From the NCBI GenBank assembly GCA_026416975.1, contig JAOAEC010000003.1:1-43222 (forward strand): a DNA stretch of 43,222 nucleotides, read 5' to 3'. This DNA is from Patescibacteria group bacterium (GTDB lineage: Bacteria > Patescibacteriota > Microgenomatia > UBA1406 > GWC2-37-13). The notes under the pieces are model-generated. The model was not told the origin of the DNA. It saw nothing but the letters and a program-made list of their open reading frames with translations, and ran no database searches. Below, in pieces: positions 18,029-28,280 of this stretch; position 1 is the stretch's first letter, and each line of letters begins with the position of its first letter. Made by a program: the position numbers and the translations under genes.

Positions 18029-19105
18029 ATGATTGATCTTGATAATATAAAAGACTTTTTAAAAAGCTCAGACAACCAAAAGGTTGTTCAATCATTAGAC
18101 AATCTAAATCATCAGATAGAACAATCGTTTATTGAGGTAGAAAAAACTTCTTTTCCTTATTTTTATAAAAAAGCAAATAACATTGTTATCTGCGGCATGG
18201 GGGGTTCGCGCTTTCCAGCCTTAATTATCAAAGAGCTTTTTAAAGATGAGTTGTCTTTGCCAATAATTATTAATGATGATTACCTTTTACCAGGTTTTGT
18301 TAATAAAAAAACCCTTGTCATCCTTTCCTCTTACTCAGGAACAACTGAGGAAGTTTTAATTAACGCTCAAAAATCATTAAATAAAAAAGCACTTATTTTT
18401 GCAATAACTAGCGGCAACCAACTAGCAAAAATCTGTCTTGAGAAAAAACTGCCGGTGTATGTTTTTAGACCATTATATAATCCTTCAAATCAACCAAGAA
18501 TTGGTTTTGGTTATAGTATTGGTGCTCTTTTATCTTTTTTAATAAAACTTGGTTTTTTAAATGTTGATAAAAAAAAAGTGATGGTGGCTATAAAAAAAAT
18601 ACCAAAATTAACCGCTAGTTTTAAAACTGATATAGAAACTAAAAAAAACCCCGCCAAACAACTGGCTTTAAGCCTTTATCAAAAATATCCTTATTTTACT
18701 GTGGCTGAGTTTTTAACTGGTTGGGGAAATGCTTTAGCCAATCAAACTAACGAAACCGCCAAAAATATCTCAATCTTTCGAGTTATTCCCGAGCTAAATC
18801 ATCATCTAATGGAAGGGTTAAAACATCCGCAGGAGATAAAAAAACTTTTGGTTTTTGTCTTCTTTTATTCTTCACTATACTCTTCTTCTATCCAAAAGAG
18901 ATTTCTTATCACTAAAGAGGTAGTAGAAAAAAATCGGATAAAAACTCTCTGGTTAACTTTTTCTGGAAAAGATAAGATAGAACAGGTTTTTGAAGCAATG
19001 GCTTTGGGAAGTTACTTTACCTTTTATCTTTCTCTTTTATATCAGGAAAATCCCTCTCTTATCCCCTATGTTGATTATTTTAAAAAGCGTTTAAAAGAGA
19101 TTTAA
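18029..19105 (+). CDS. Bifunctional phosphoglucose/phosphomannose isomerase (SIS domain)
   Basis: NNIVICGMGGSRFPALIIKELF...VILSSYSGTTEEVL...PRIGFGYSIGALLSFLIKLG...NETAKNISIFRVIPELNHHLMEGL. Confidence 0.85.
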   Translation: MIDLDNIKDFLKSSDNQKVVQSLDNLNHQIEQSFIEVEKTSFPYFYKKANNIVICGMGGSRFPALIIKELFKDELSLPIIINDDYLLPGFVNKKTLVILSSYSGTTEEVLINAQKSLNKKALIFAITSGNQLAKICLEKKLPVYVFRPLYNPSNQPRIGFGYSIGALLSFLIKLGFLNVDKKKVMVAIKKIPKLTASFKTDIETKKNPAKQLALSLYQKYPYFTVAEFLTGWGNALANQTNETAKNISIFRVIPELNHHLMEGLKHPQEIKKLLVFVFFYSSLYSSSIQKRFLITKEVVEKNRIKTLWLTFSGKDKIEQVFEAMALGSYFTFYLSLLYQENPSLIPYVDYFKKRLKEI

Positions 19106-19144
19106 TAATTCAGATTTTCCGAAAAAATTAAATTATTAGATTTT

Positions 19145-20218
19145 TTATAAAAAATTTACCAAATCAAAAAAAATTTTTTTTAGAATTAAAAAATCATTAA
19201 TATTAATCCTTTCTCTTGTTGTATGAGGTTCGATCACACCATCAGACAAAACAACGGTTTTAATTTTTCTAAAATTTAAAATATTCGCATCACTAATTCC
19301 TGATTTATTAAGAAAATAGGGTTTAATTTTGTTTTCTTTAATAATTTTAAAAATTTTTTTTAAAAATTTATCATTTTTTTTATGTTGATATCCGGGGCAA
19401 TATCCATCAAATTTTATATTGATATTTCCCTTAAATTTTTTTTGAATTAAATTAATTGTTTTTTTAAATTTGTTTTTTAAATAAATAAAATTTTTATTAT
19501 CATAACTTCTGATTTCGCCTTTAATAATGGTGTTTTCTGGAATTGAATTTATTGCCGTTCCAGAGTTTAATAGGCCAATATTGACAGTGGTATTTTTTTT
19601 ATTGCTGTAGCCTATTTTTATTTTTTTAAGAAATTCAATTGTCGGCAAAAGAGAGTTTATTCCTTTATCTGGGGTTGAAGCATGGGTTGATTTTCCTAAA
19701 AATTCAATATAAAAATTTATGATTTCTGGAGAGCGAAGAACAATTCCACCAACCGGATTGGCATTATCAAAAATTATCCCAGTTTTTGCCTTTAGCCAAT
19801 TAAAAGGAAAAAACTCTATTCCACCGCCAGTTTCTTCTTTTACAGAAAAAATTATTTCTAGGTTTCGATTAATCTGATGGTTGATTAAAAGGTCAACTAA
19901 AAGAGCAACAAAAACTTTGTTGTCTGCGCCAAGAATTGTCTTTCCGCTTGAGGTTAAAAAACCGTTTTTAATCTGAGGTTTTATTCCTCTTCCTGGTTCA
20001 ACCGTATCCAAATGAGCACAAAAAAGAATTGGTTTCCCCTTTCCTTTTGTTTTTACAAAAAGATTGCCTATTTTATCAATTTGATAGGTAAAATTCTTTT
20101 TGTTTTTGATTAAATTAATAATAAACTCCCTAATTTTCTCTTCTTCTCCAGAAACACTATTAATTTGTATTAATTTGATAAAAAGATTAACAATGTCTTT
20201 CATTGTTTTCATTATACC
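19145..20218 (-). CDS. M20-family metallopeptidase (PepT-like)
   Basis: KPILFCAHLDTVEPGRGIKPQIKNGFLTSSGKTILGADNKVFVALLVDLL...ILVSVKEETGGGIEF-like EETGG, STHASTPDKGINSLL. ORF track start is 20251; an internal ATG is probably the real start. Confidence 0.82.
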   Translation of the reverse strand, partial: GIMKTMKDIVNLFIKLIQINSVSGEEEKIREFIINLIKNKKNFTYQIDKIGNLFVKTKGKGKPILFCAHLDTVEPGRGIKPQIKNGFLTSSGKTILGADNKVFVALLVDLLINHQINRNLEIIFSVKEETGGGIEFFPFNWLKAKTGIIFDNANPVGGIVLRSPEIINFYIEFLGKSTHASTPDKGINSLLPTIEFLKKIKIGYSNKKNTTVNIGLLNSGTAINSIPENTIIKGEIRSYDNKNFIYLKNKFKKTINLIQKKFKGNINIKFDGYCPGYQHKKNDKFLKKIFKIIKENKIKPYFLNKSGISDANILNFRKIKTVVLSDGVIEPHTTRERININDFLILKKIFFDLVNFL

Positions 20219-20874
20219 AAAATATAACTGAAGGCTTTCCCCATCCCTCAAAAATATTTACACCACCAATCCAAAATTCAGTGTAGTTATTAGTTTCTTC
20301 CGGTGATAAGGGTTGTTCTATCCATCCTCCTAATCCTCTAAATAGGTTCAATGATGGTACATTACTTGCCTCAACAACAGCAAATAAAGGAACTTTGGGA
20401 ACAGATCCTTGATCATATTGAGCGGTTAAATCTTTGACTAAAGCTTTAATTAATAATTTAGCAAGCCCAAACCCACGAACTGCTGGATCAACATATACAC
20501 TACCTAGCTCTAAAGCCGCTATAACACTTTCTCCTTTTTCATTAGTTTTAAAACATGGATGAATTCTTGCGAATCCTATGGGAATTAAAAAATCAGGATC
20601 CATAATTAAAACCGCTAAGCCCGCCCGAATTGATTCTAATAATTCCTCAGGTGAGACTGGTAGCATTTGACTTTCACCATAAATTATCTGACTTAAAACA
20701 CTAGTTATTTCCAATAATAATCCAGGATATTTTTTTGCTGCTTCACTTAATTCAAAAGGCGGGACAAACCAACATTTATCAATAAATTTTTTTAATTCTT
20801 TCTTATCACCTTTCCAGGTTTTGTTCTTTAAATAGTGTTTCTAACTGAAATGATATTTTTGATGGCTGTTCCAT
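20187..20874 (-). pseudogene. GNAT-family acetyltransferase with an N-terminal frameshift
   Basis: ELGSVYVDPAVRGFGLAKLLIKALVKDL is a GNAT motif A. The reading frame continues upstream of the predicted TTG start (GDKKELKKFIDKCWFVPPFELSEAAKKYPGLLLEITSV) and joins MEQPSKISFQLETLF in another frame. Confidence 0.65.
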
Positions 20875-21186
20875 AATTTTTTCTAAGAATTTATAAAAAA
20901 ATAAAGAAATAAAAAAAGAGGAAGATCACCTTTGTCTGAAAATTGTTTTTAAAATTAATTTAAAAGTTTTTTTCATGTTTTTATTATACCATATTAAAAT
21001 TCTTTTTACCAAAAAACGTGCTAAAAATTAAAGTCTATTGTTTTGTTAAGGCTATTTTGACTAAAGGGATCTTCTAGAAACACAAAAAATTTTTATCTTA
21101 ATATAAAAATCTTATCTAAAATCTCTTTCTTAAAAACAATTCCCGCATTTTTCACTAAAAATCCCCGCAATTATCATTATTACAAT

Positions 21187-21860
21187 CTAAATTTTAATAT
21201 CACCATAAAACCAAAAATCAGCCGGAGTAGAGTATTTTAAAATTTCTCTCGCTTCATTTTTTAATCTCAACATAACTTTTGATAATTTCTTTATTAAAAA
21301 CATCCGAATCAATTAAAACCTCATCTGTTATTAAAACATCCATAATCTCAAAAAAAATTATTGGGGGTTTGGCTTGCTTTTTCATTTTCCCAAACATTTT
21401 CATCAAAAGAACCAAAACCCAATTTTTTTTGCTCAAGTCTTTCAGTCCCGTTTAGGCAAAAAACAACATCGCTGAAAAAGCTAAATAGGGATTAGGGTTG
21501 TATCAGGATAGCAAAACTTAATTATTTTACTTTTTTCCTTATTGTTAAAATACATCGGAATTTTTATTGCTGCGCTGCGATTTATTTTTGAAAAAGCAAT
21601 ACTATCATTCAAAATCGGCAACGATAAAAAAGCCTTATATTTATCTTCGGGTAATTGTTTAAAAAATTTAAACCCTGAATTAAGACAAGCTTTTTCATTT
21701 AAAATCAATGGTTTTTTATTTTTCACTACCCAACCAGTGTTTCCTTCTCCTTTTTTGAGAACAATCTTTAATATTTTAATTTTTTATAGGGTTTTTTGAA
21801 CTAAGAAGAATGAGTTTTTTCTCTTTTTGATCATAAATATAAATTAAACAATAATCAATT
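21187..21860 (-). pseudogene. Decayed GAF-domain protein with multiple frameshifts
   Basis: Fragments in shifting frames: IDYCLIYIYDQKEKKLILLSSKNPIKN / VLKKGEGNTGWVVKNKKPLILNEKACLNSGFKFFKQLPEDKYKAFLSLPIL / SDVVFCLNGTERLEQKKLGFGSFDENVWENEKASQTPNNFF / KNEAREILKYSTPADFWFYGDIKI. Confidence 0.6.
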
Positions 21861-21982
21861 TTAATATTTTTTTTCAAAAATTCTAATTAATTTTGTAAAA
21901 AAGAGTTAAAATCATTATTCTTATCAGAATAAAATTAGCTCATATTTCAAAAATTTTAACTATTTTATTTTTTATTATTTTT

Positions 21983-23251
21983 TTAATAGATAAATTTTAC
22001 AACCTCTTTTCCCAATTTAACCGCATAATTTGTTCCTCGATCATAAGGATAAGTCATCTCTAAATTAGCAAGGTAAAAATTTTTTGCCGGTGTAAAAAAA
22101 TTTGGTTTGTTTTTAATAAATTCTTTATTAAAAATTGGTTGAGCAAAATGAGTTTTAAACAAAAAACAATCGGTTATTGATGAACAATAATGAGGATTAA
22201 TAGCTTTTAGATAAGGAAGAATAAAATCAATTAACTCTTCTTTAGTCATTTTTAATATTGGATCGCTGTCTTCTAAATACCAACCCAAATAAACAATCTC
22301 TTTTCCCCCATAATGCTTTTTGTTAATAAAGTTAGTATGTTGAACTATAACCATCATGGGAATTTTTTCAGTTGATACATTAAGCCAATAAGTTTTATCC
22401 AAAAGAGGTTGTTTTGACTCAATAATTAATGTTATGGCTGATAAATACTCAATTTTGCGGAGATTTTGCGTAAATTCTGCGGAAAATATTTTTTCTGATA
22501 TCTGGCTTAAAAGCGGTGAAGGTAAGGTAGAGACAACTATATTAAATAATTGGTTATTAATAAGATATTTTTCTCCCCTTTTTTCAATTTTTATCACAGG
22601 TTGGTTTTTTAATATCTTAACTGATAAAAACCCTAATTTTTCTTCTAAATAATTAATAAAATTCTGAAAACCGCCAGTTAAATAACCCAACTTTTTGGTT
22701 CTTTTTTTTATTCGCGCCCAGATAAAGCTGGCTAAAATATTTTCCGCATATTTTCCGAATTTTTTCCGAAAAAGTTGTTCAAACAAGCTATTAAAACTTT
22801 TTTCTCCCATGGTTTTTAACAAAAAATTAATGGCGGTTTGTTTTTCGTATAAAGATAGGGGGGGCGAGATTTTTAAAAAAGCCAAAACCAAACCGGCGCG
22901 CAATCTATCAAAAAAAGAAAGTAAAGGAAAGTTTATTAATTGCCAAGGAGTATCTAAAGGATAAATTTTAGGTTTGTGGTTTAAGTATAAAGAAGCGGTT
23001 TCCGGAGTTTTAAAAAAAAGACCTTTAAAACCAATCTCATTAATAAAATCAATGATCTCCTTATCATTAGCAAACAAATGATGATAGGTTCTCTCTAAAA
23101 ACCACTGCCAATCTTTGTTTTTAAAACCACCAGCTAAACCACCCAACTTCTTTTCTTTTTCAAAAACCGTCACTAAAAAATTTTTTTTTGCCAGGTAATA
23201 GGCGGTTGTCAGTCCAGTTAAGCCGCCACCTAAAATTGCCGCTTTTTTCAT
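21983..23251 (-). CDS. FAD-dependent oxidoreductase (amine oxidase/protoporphyrinogen oxidase-like)
   Basis: KKAAILGGGLTGLTTAYYLAKKNFLVTVFEKEKKLGGLAGGF: Rossmann GxGxxG and GG doublet. Confidence 0.88.
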   Translation of the reverse strand: MKKAAILGGGLTGLTTAYYLAKKNFLVTVFEKEKKLGGLAGGFKNKDWQWFLERTYHHLFANDKEIIDFINEIGFKGLFFKTPETASLYLNHKPKIYPLDTPWQLINFPLLSFFDRLRAGLVLAFLKISPPLSLYEKQTAINFLLKTMGEKSFNSLFEQLFRKKFGKYAENILASFIWARIKKRTKKLGYLTGGFQNFINYLEEKLGFLSVKILKNQPVIKIEKRGEKYLINNQLFNIVVSTLPSPLLSQISEKIFSAEFTQNLRKIEYLSAITLIIESKQPLLDKTYWLNVSTEKIPMMVIVQHTNFINKKHYGGKEIVYLGWYLEDSDPILKMTKEELIDFILPYLKAINPHYCSSITDCFLFKTHFAQPIFNKEFIKNKPNFFTPAKNFYLANLEMTYPYDRGTNYAVKLGKEVVKFIY

Positions 23252-23272
23252 AGGTTATTATTATACTCATTA

Positions 23273-23347
23273 TACTTAGGTTTAAAAGTCTCTTCACTTA
23301 AATTAGATGTTTTAAGGTGGGCAAAGTCAAGTTGGTTGGAGATATAA
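23273..23347 (-). repeat. Dispersed intergenic element, copy 4 (short form)
   Basis: TATACTCATTATACTTAGGTTTAAAAGTCTCTTCACTT...TTTTAAGG...AGTCAAGTTGGTTGGAGATATA aligns with the reverse complement of 30138-30241. Confidence 0.7.
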
Positions 23348-23354
23348 TCTTTTT

Positions 23355-24344
23355 TTACGAGGTTTTGGAAGAAATCACCGCTATCTCCATTAAAACTGTT
23401 TCCAGAAAAATCGCTGTTGGCACCGCTAAAAGCACTCCTAAAACACCCGCAATTTTGCCGCCAATAATTAAGGCCATCATGGTGATAATTGGATTTAAAC
23501 CAACCGCTTTTTTCATCACTAAAGGAACAAGAAAATTATTTTCTACTTGTTGAACAATAAAATATAGGGCCAAATTGGCAACTCCTAAAAAAGAAGAAGA
23601 AGAAAGGCCAATTAATATTGCTGGCACTGCCGAAATCGTTGGTCCTAAATTTGGTATCACCTCAAACAATCCCGCTAAAACCGCTAAGGCTAAAGAATAA
23701 GGCATTCCAATCGCCTGTAAACCAATATAGGTCATTAATCCCACTAAAAACATTAAGGTTAACTCGCCCCAAAGCCAATGACTTAATCTTTTTTCTACCT
23801 TTTCAAAAATTCCAGCGATATCCTTTGATTTTTTTTGGCTAAAAAATTTTAATAAGGTTTTTTCAATTAAATCTTCTTCAACTGTAAAATAATAACTAAA
23901 AAAAATGGTTGAGATTAAAAAAACAGCGTTAGAAAAAATTCCTTTGATTAGGTCAAAAATTTTGTTAGTCAGGTTGGGAAGACTTTGAAAAAAAGAGTTA
24001 AGATCTAAAAATGACCCTTTGTTTAAAAAAACGCTTTCTGCTAATAATGGTAGCTGTCTAAAAAGAAGGGTGGTTTCTTTTATTAATGGCGGCAAAGAAA
24101 AAAAGATCAGACTAAAAAAAACTCCTAAAAAAATCAAAATTGCTATTAAGGCTGAAAGATAACGAGAAATCTTTATTTTTTCAAAAAAATTAACAAAAGG
24201 TTTAAGGGCACTCATAATAATAAAGGCGATAAACAAAGAAAAGATAAGGTCTTTTATTAACCATAAAAATTTCAAAAAAACAAAAAAGAGAAGAGTAAAG
24301 ATTATTGTTCGATGAGAAATCTCAAATTTATAAGTTTTTTCCAT
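23355..24344 (-). CDS. AI-2E family transporter
   Basis: ~329 aa multi-TM; ...GLFEVIPNLGPTISAVPAILIGL...LALYFIVQQVENNFLVPLVMKKAVGLNPIITMMALIIGGKIAGVLGVLLAVP. Confidence 0.92.
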   Translation of the reverse strand: MEKTYKFEISHRTIIFTLLFFVFLKFLWLIKDLIFSLFIAFIIMSALKPFVNFFEKIKISRYLSALIAILIFLGVFFSLIFFSLPPLIKETTLLFRQLPLLAESVFLNKGSFLDLNSFFQSLPNLTNKIFDLIKGIFSNAVFLISTIFFSYYFTVEEDLIEKTLLKFFSQKKSKDIAGIFEKVEKRLSHWLWGELTLMFLVGLMTYIGLQAIGMPYSLALAVLAGLFEVIPNLGPTISAVPAILIGLSSSSFLGVANLALYFIVQQVENNFLVPLVMKKAVGLNPIITMMALIIGGKIAGVLGVLLAVPTAIFLETVLMEIAVISSKTS

Positions 24345-24510
24345 TAGTAAAAGTATATACTCATGATCGTTTAATTTTCAACCTAATATTTACTTTTTTA
24401 TCTCTTTATTATTTCAACTACCTAATAATAGCAACCCACAAAGTTAATTTGGTATTAAAAATCAAGGGGACAAAGTCACAACGCTCGAGGGATCAAAGAT
24501 GAAGGATTTT

Positions 24511-25200
24511 TTAATGTCTTCGGGCCAGAGTAAAGGCAAAAACCTTGTTGGCGCCGGTTTTTTTTAAAACCCGAGCTGCTTCTTTAAGAGTGGCGCCAGT
24601 AGTGGCCACATCGTCTACTAAAATAATTTTTTTATTAATTAATGTTTTTTTATTAATTACCTCAAAAGCACCTCTAATATTAAAAGCTCTTTTTTTTCTT
24701 TCTTTAATCTGTGCCTGAGGAAAACCTTCCTTTTTTCTTAAAAGAAATTGAGCTTTGGGAAAATCTAAAAACTCTCTTAAAAAATCGGTTATTACCTCAG
24801 CCTGATTAAAACCTCGTTTTTTTTCTCGCAATAACGAGAGGGGAATTGGTTGAAAAAAAAACTCGGTTGCTAGTTTTTTATAAAAAGAGATCTTGTTCAA
24901 TCTTTCTGGTTTAATTATAATTTTAAACTCATTCCAAACAACCAAAGCTCTCTTATATTTAAAGCTTTTGATAATTTTTTTTAAAAAATCATTATAGTAA
25001 AAAACAGAAATTAAACCATCAAGACAGTCTTTTTTAAAACATAAAACATGAGTTAAACCAAAAGGACTTGGTTGGCCACAATAAAGACAACTGTCTTTTT
25101 GTATGTAAATTAATTTTTTTTCACATTTTGGGCAGATATAACAACCCAAAAACCCGCAACCTAAACAAAATTTTGGCAAAAACAAATCAGCTAAAGACAT
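24511..25200 (-). CDS. comF: ComF-family phosphoribosyltransferase
   Basis: CLGCG..GCYICPKCEKKL zinc ribbon; RGFNQAEVITDFL; KKIILVDDVATTGATLKEAARVLKKTGA. Confidence 0.9.
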   Translation of the reverse strand: MSLADLFLPKFCLGCGFLGCYICPKCEKKLIYIQKDSCLYCGQPSPFGLTHVLCFKKDCLDGLISVFYYNDFLKKIIKSFKYKRALVVWNEFKIIIKPERLNKISFYKKLATEFFFQPIPLSLLREKKRGFNQAEVITDFLREFLDFPKAQFLLRKKEGFPQAQIKERKKRAFNIRGAFEVINKKTLINKKIILVDDVATTGATLKEAARVLKKTGANKVFAFTLARRH

Positions 25201-25344
25201 TTTATTGATTAATTATTATAAAAACAATAATAGCGAAAATTGTTCACAAAAAAAATGAAAAAAATACCTTTTTCTTTTTTTTAAAATTTTTTTAAGGCTA
25301 ACTTCTTTTATTGATATATTTTTTATATATTTTGACCTCTTGAA

Positions 25345-25392
25345 TGAATACCATTAGTGTTATAAATTTTAAAAGGACACAAAATATAGTAA
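25345..25392 (+). promoter_or_regulatory. Tandem NrdR-box-like sites upstream of nrdR
   Basis: Proximal ACACAAAATATAGTAA (25377-25392) fits consensus acaCwAtATaTwGtgt at the conserved positions; distal half-site in TGAATACCATTAGTGT (25345-25360) starts exactly 32 bp upstream. Confidence 0.6.
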
Positions 25393-25407
25393 ATTTATTA
25401 TTTTTAA

Positions 25408-25851
25408 ATGAAGTGTTTTTTTTGTCAAAATCCCGAAACCGAGGTAATAGAAACAAGAGTTTTTGATGATGGAACAACAATAAGAAGAAGAAGACGGTGT
25501 ATAAAATGCGATCGAAGATTTACCACTTATGAAAGAGTAGAGGAGTTGCCGATTTTGGTGATAAAAAGAGATGGTCGAAGAGAAAGATTTGACCGAGAAA
25601 AGTTAAAAAAAGGAGTAATTAAAGCTTGTGAAAAAACCGCTGTTTCTTTAAATCAGATTGAGGAGATTATTAATAAAATTGAGGAAGAGATTAAACAACA
25701 ACCTAATAGTGAAATAGAAAGTAAAGAAATTGGTAATTGGGTGGCTAAAGAGTTAAAAAAGATTGATAAGATAGCTTATATTCGCTTTGCCTCGGTTTTT
25801 CGTCGGTTTATTGATTTAGAAGATTTTAAAAAGGAAATTAAAAAGTTATAA
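25408..25851 (+). CDS. nrdR: Transcriptional repressor NrdR
   Basis: MKCFFCQNPETEVIETRVFDDGTTIRRRRRCIKCDRRFTTYERVEELPILVIKRDGRRERFDREKLKKGV. Confidence 0.98.
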   Translation: MKCFFCQNPETEVIETRVFDDGTTIRRRRRCIKCDRRFTTYERVEELPILVIKRDGRRERFDREKLKKGVIKACEKTAVSLNQIEEIINKIEEEIKQQPNSEIESKEIGNWVAKELKKIDKIAYIRFASVFRRFIDLEDFKKEIKKL

Positions 25852-25865
25852 TCTAAAAGCTTTTT

Positions 25866-28244
25866 ATGAAATTAATCGGCGTTTCCGAAAAGGTTTTCTT
25901 GGATCGTTATGCCTTAAAAGATAAAAAAGGTAATTCTGTTGAAAAAACACCCGAGGAAATGTGGAAACGAGTGGCTAAAGCTGTTGCTCAGGTAGAAAAA
26001 AATGAAAAAAAACAAAAACAATGGGAAAAAGAATTTTTTTGGGCAATGAAGAATTTTAAATATATTCCTGGGGGCAGAATTTTAGCCGGTGCTGGCTCCG
26101 GTTTTGCGGTTACTTATTATAATTGTTTTGTTATTCCTTCACCTAAAGATTCCCGGGATGGAATTTTGGAAACCTTAAAACAAATGGTTGAGATAATGGC
26201 TCACGGTGGCGGAGTAGGAATTAATCTTTCTTCTCTTCGACCCCGAGGAGCGCGGGTTAAAAAGGTTAATGGTTTTTCCTCAGGTCCGGTTAACTGGGCG
26301 GAGCTTTTCTCAACCGCCACTAAAGATATTATTCAACAAGGTGGTAGTCGTCGCGGCGCCTTAATGTTAATGTTGTGGGATTGGCATCCAGACATTGAAG
26401 AATTTATTACTGTCAAACAAGACCTAAAAAGAATCAATGGTGCCAATCTTTCCCTTTGTGTTTCTGATAAATTTATGAAAGCAGTTGAAGAAGATGCTGA
26501 TTGGCCACTGGTTTTTCCTGATTTAGATAATCCTGACTATGACAAAATTTGGGATGGTGATTTAGAAGAGTGGCTTAAAAAAGGAAAAAAAGTTAAAGTT
26601 TACAAAACCGTTAAAGCAAGAAGGATTTGGGATTTAATTGCCCAGGCTGCCTGGAAATCAGCTGAGCCAGGCGTGGTTTTTATGGAGCGATATAATAAAC
26701 TTTACAATAACTGGTACTGGAACAGAATCAACTGTGTTAACCCGTGTGGAGAAGAGGGATTACCCCCATGGGGTGTTTGTAATTTAGGCTCAATTAATCT
26801 TTCGGCTTTAGTCAAAGGTGATGGAGTGGAAAGAAAAGGAAGATTTGATTTTAAAACCTTAAAAAAACTGGTGGCAGTAGCAGTCAGATTTCAAGACAAT
26901 GTTGTTGATATGGATCCTTATGTTTTTGAAGGAATAAGAAAAACCCAACTTGAAGGAGAAAGACGAATTGGAGTAGGAACTATGGGTTTGGGAGACGCTT
27001 TAATCAAACTTCACTTAAGATATGGTTCTAAAGAATCATTAAAATTTATTGATAAGGTTTATCGAATTATTCGAGATGTTGCTTATGAAACCTCCGCATT
27101 AATGGCTAAAGAAAAAGGCGCTTTTCCAAAATTTGATAAAAAATTATTTTTACAGGGAGAGTTTATCAAACAACTTCCTCAAAATATTAAAAAATTAATT
27201 GAAAAAAATGGAATTAGAAACTCTCTTCTTTTAATGCAAGCGCCCACAGGCTCAACCTCTTTAATGACCAACACTACCTCTGGAATTGAACCGGTTTTTG
27301 AGTTTGAATTTATAAGAAAAGATCGTTTGGGCACCCATATTATCCGTCACCATTTATATGAAAAATGGTACCAAAAAAATGAAAAAGGGCTTAAAGAAGG
27401 AAAAATTAAAAAACCAGAATGGTTTGTTAGTAGTAATGAATTAACACCAGAAGATCATGTTAGAGTTCAGGCAGCAATCCAAAAATATGTTGATGCCTCA
27501 ATCTCAAAAACCGTTAACGCGCCTAAAAATCATACCGTTGAAGATGTAAAAAAACTTTATACTTTGGCTTATAAATTAGGTTGCAAAGGAATCACTTATT
27601 TTCGCGATGGCTCAAGAGAAGGGGTGTTAGAAAGAAAAGAAGAAAAAAAAGAAGAACCCAAAACAACCTCTCAATTGCCATCATATATTATTAAACCTCG
27701 ACCTTTGGTGGTTCATGGTTCAACCTATAGAATTGAAACACCAGTAGGCGTGGCTTTTATCACTATTAACACCAATGGCGGTAATCCGCCAGAACCGCTT
27801 GAGGTTTTTATTAGTGTAGGAAAAGCAGGAACCGATGTTTATGCTATGGCCGAAGGTTTAGGAAGAATGATCTCATTAGCACTGAGGTTTTCTTCTCATC
27901 TTTCACCCACTGTAAGAATTAAAGAAATTATTGAGCAACTAAAAGGAATTGGTGGCGCCCGAACCTTGGGTTTTGGCAAAGAAAGAGTCCGTAGTCTTCC
28001 TGATGCGGTGGCTAAAGTTTTGGCAATGCACTATCATCTTAATAGCGAGTTAAAAAACTTTTTAGAAAATGATAAAAAAAACAGTCAGCCGTCTTTAATC
28101 CAACAATCAACCCAGGCTTCTCTTATTGGAGAAGAGGGAAAAAATAATTCCTTTTTTGATATTTGTCCTGCTTGTGGTGAAGCCTCTTTGGTTCATGAGG
28201 AAGGATGTAAAAAATGTTATGGTTGTGGATATTCAGAGTGTTAA
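25866..28244 (+). CDS. nrdJ: Vitamin B12-dependent (class II) ribonucleotide reductase with C-terminal TSCPD domain
   Basis: YIPGGRILAGAGSG, VVFMERYNKLYNNWYWNRINCVNPCGEEGLPPWGVCNLGSINL, MQAPTGSTSLMTNTTSGIEPVF, PEPLEVFISVGKAGTDVYAMAEGLGRMISLALR, C-terminal CxxC motifs. Confidence 0.95.
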   Translation: MKLIGVSEKVFLDRYALKDKKGNSVEKTPEEMWKRVAKAVAQVEKNEKKQKQWEKEFFWAMKNFKYIPGGRILAGAGSGFAVTYYNCFVIPSPKDSRDGILETLKQMVEIMAHGGGVGINLSSLRPRGARVKKVNGFSSGPVNWAELFSTATKDIIQQGGSRRGALMLMLWDWHPDIEEFITVKQDLKRINGANLSLCVSDKFMKAVEEDADWPLVFPDLDNPDYDKIWDGDLEEWLKKGKKVKVYKTVKARRIWDLIAQAAWKSAEPGVVFMERYNKLYNNWYWNRINCVNPCGEEGLPPWGVCNLGSINLSALVKGDGVERKGRFDFKTLKKLVAVAVRFQDNVVDMDPYVFEGIRKTQLEGERRIGVGTMGLGDALIKLHLRYGSKESLKFIDKVYRIIRDVAYETSALMAKEKGAFPKFDKKLFLQGEFIKQLPQNIKKLIEKNGIRNSLLLMQAPTGSTSLMTNTTSGIEPVFEFEFIRKDRLGTHIIRHHLYEKWYQKNEKGLKEGKIKKPEWFVSSNELTPEDHVRVQAAIQKYVDASISKTVNAPKNHTVEDVKKLYTLAYKLGCKGITYFRDGSREGVLERKEEKKEEPKTTSQLPSYIIKPRPLVVHGSTYRIETPVGVAFITINTNGGNPPEPLEVFISVGKAGTDVYAMAEGLGRMISLALRFSSHLSPTVRIKEIIEQLKGIGGARTLGFGKERVRSLPDAVAKVLAMHYHLNSELKNFLENDKKNSQPSLIQQSTQASLIGEEGKNNSFFDICPACGEASLVHEEGCKKCYGCGYSEC

Positions 28245-28280
28245 AATAAATAAATATTTTTAAAATTCCTAAAAACCAAA

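Noticed and set aside
20826-20832. Programmed +1 frameshifting in the GNAT gene (and near 32.25 kb)
   Set aside because: No in-frame stop at a slippery P-site codon as in prfB and no stimulatory signal seen; simple indel mutation is more economical.
22434-22964. Plus-strand ORFs of 72 and 89 aa
   Set aside because: Antisense to the well-supported FAD oxidoreductase.
25298-25480. 60-aa minus-strand ORF
   Set aside because: Covers the nrdR promoter and start in antisense; composition-driven.
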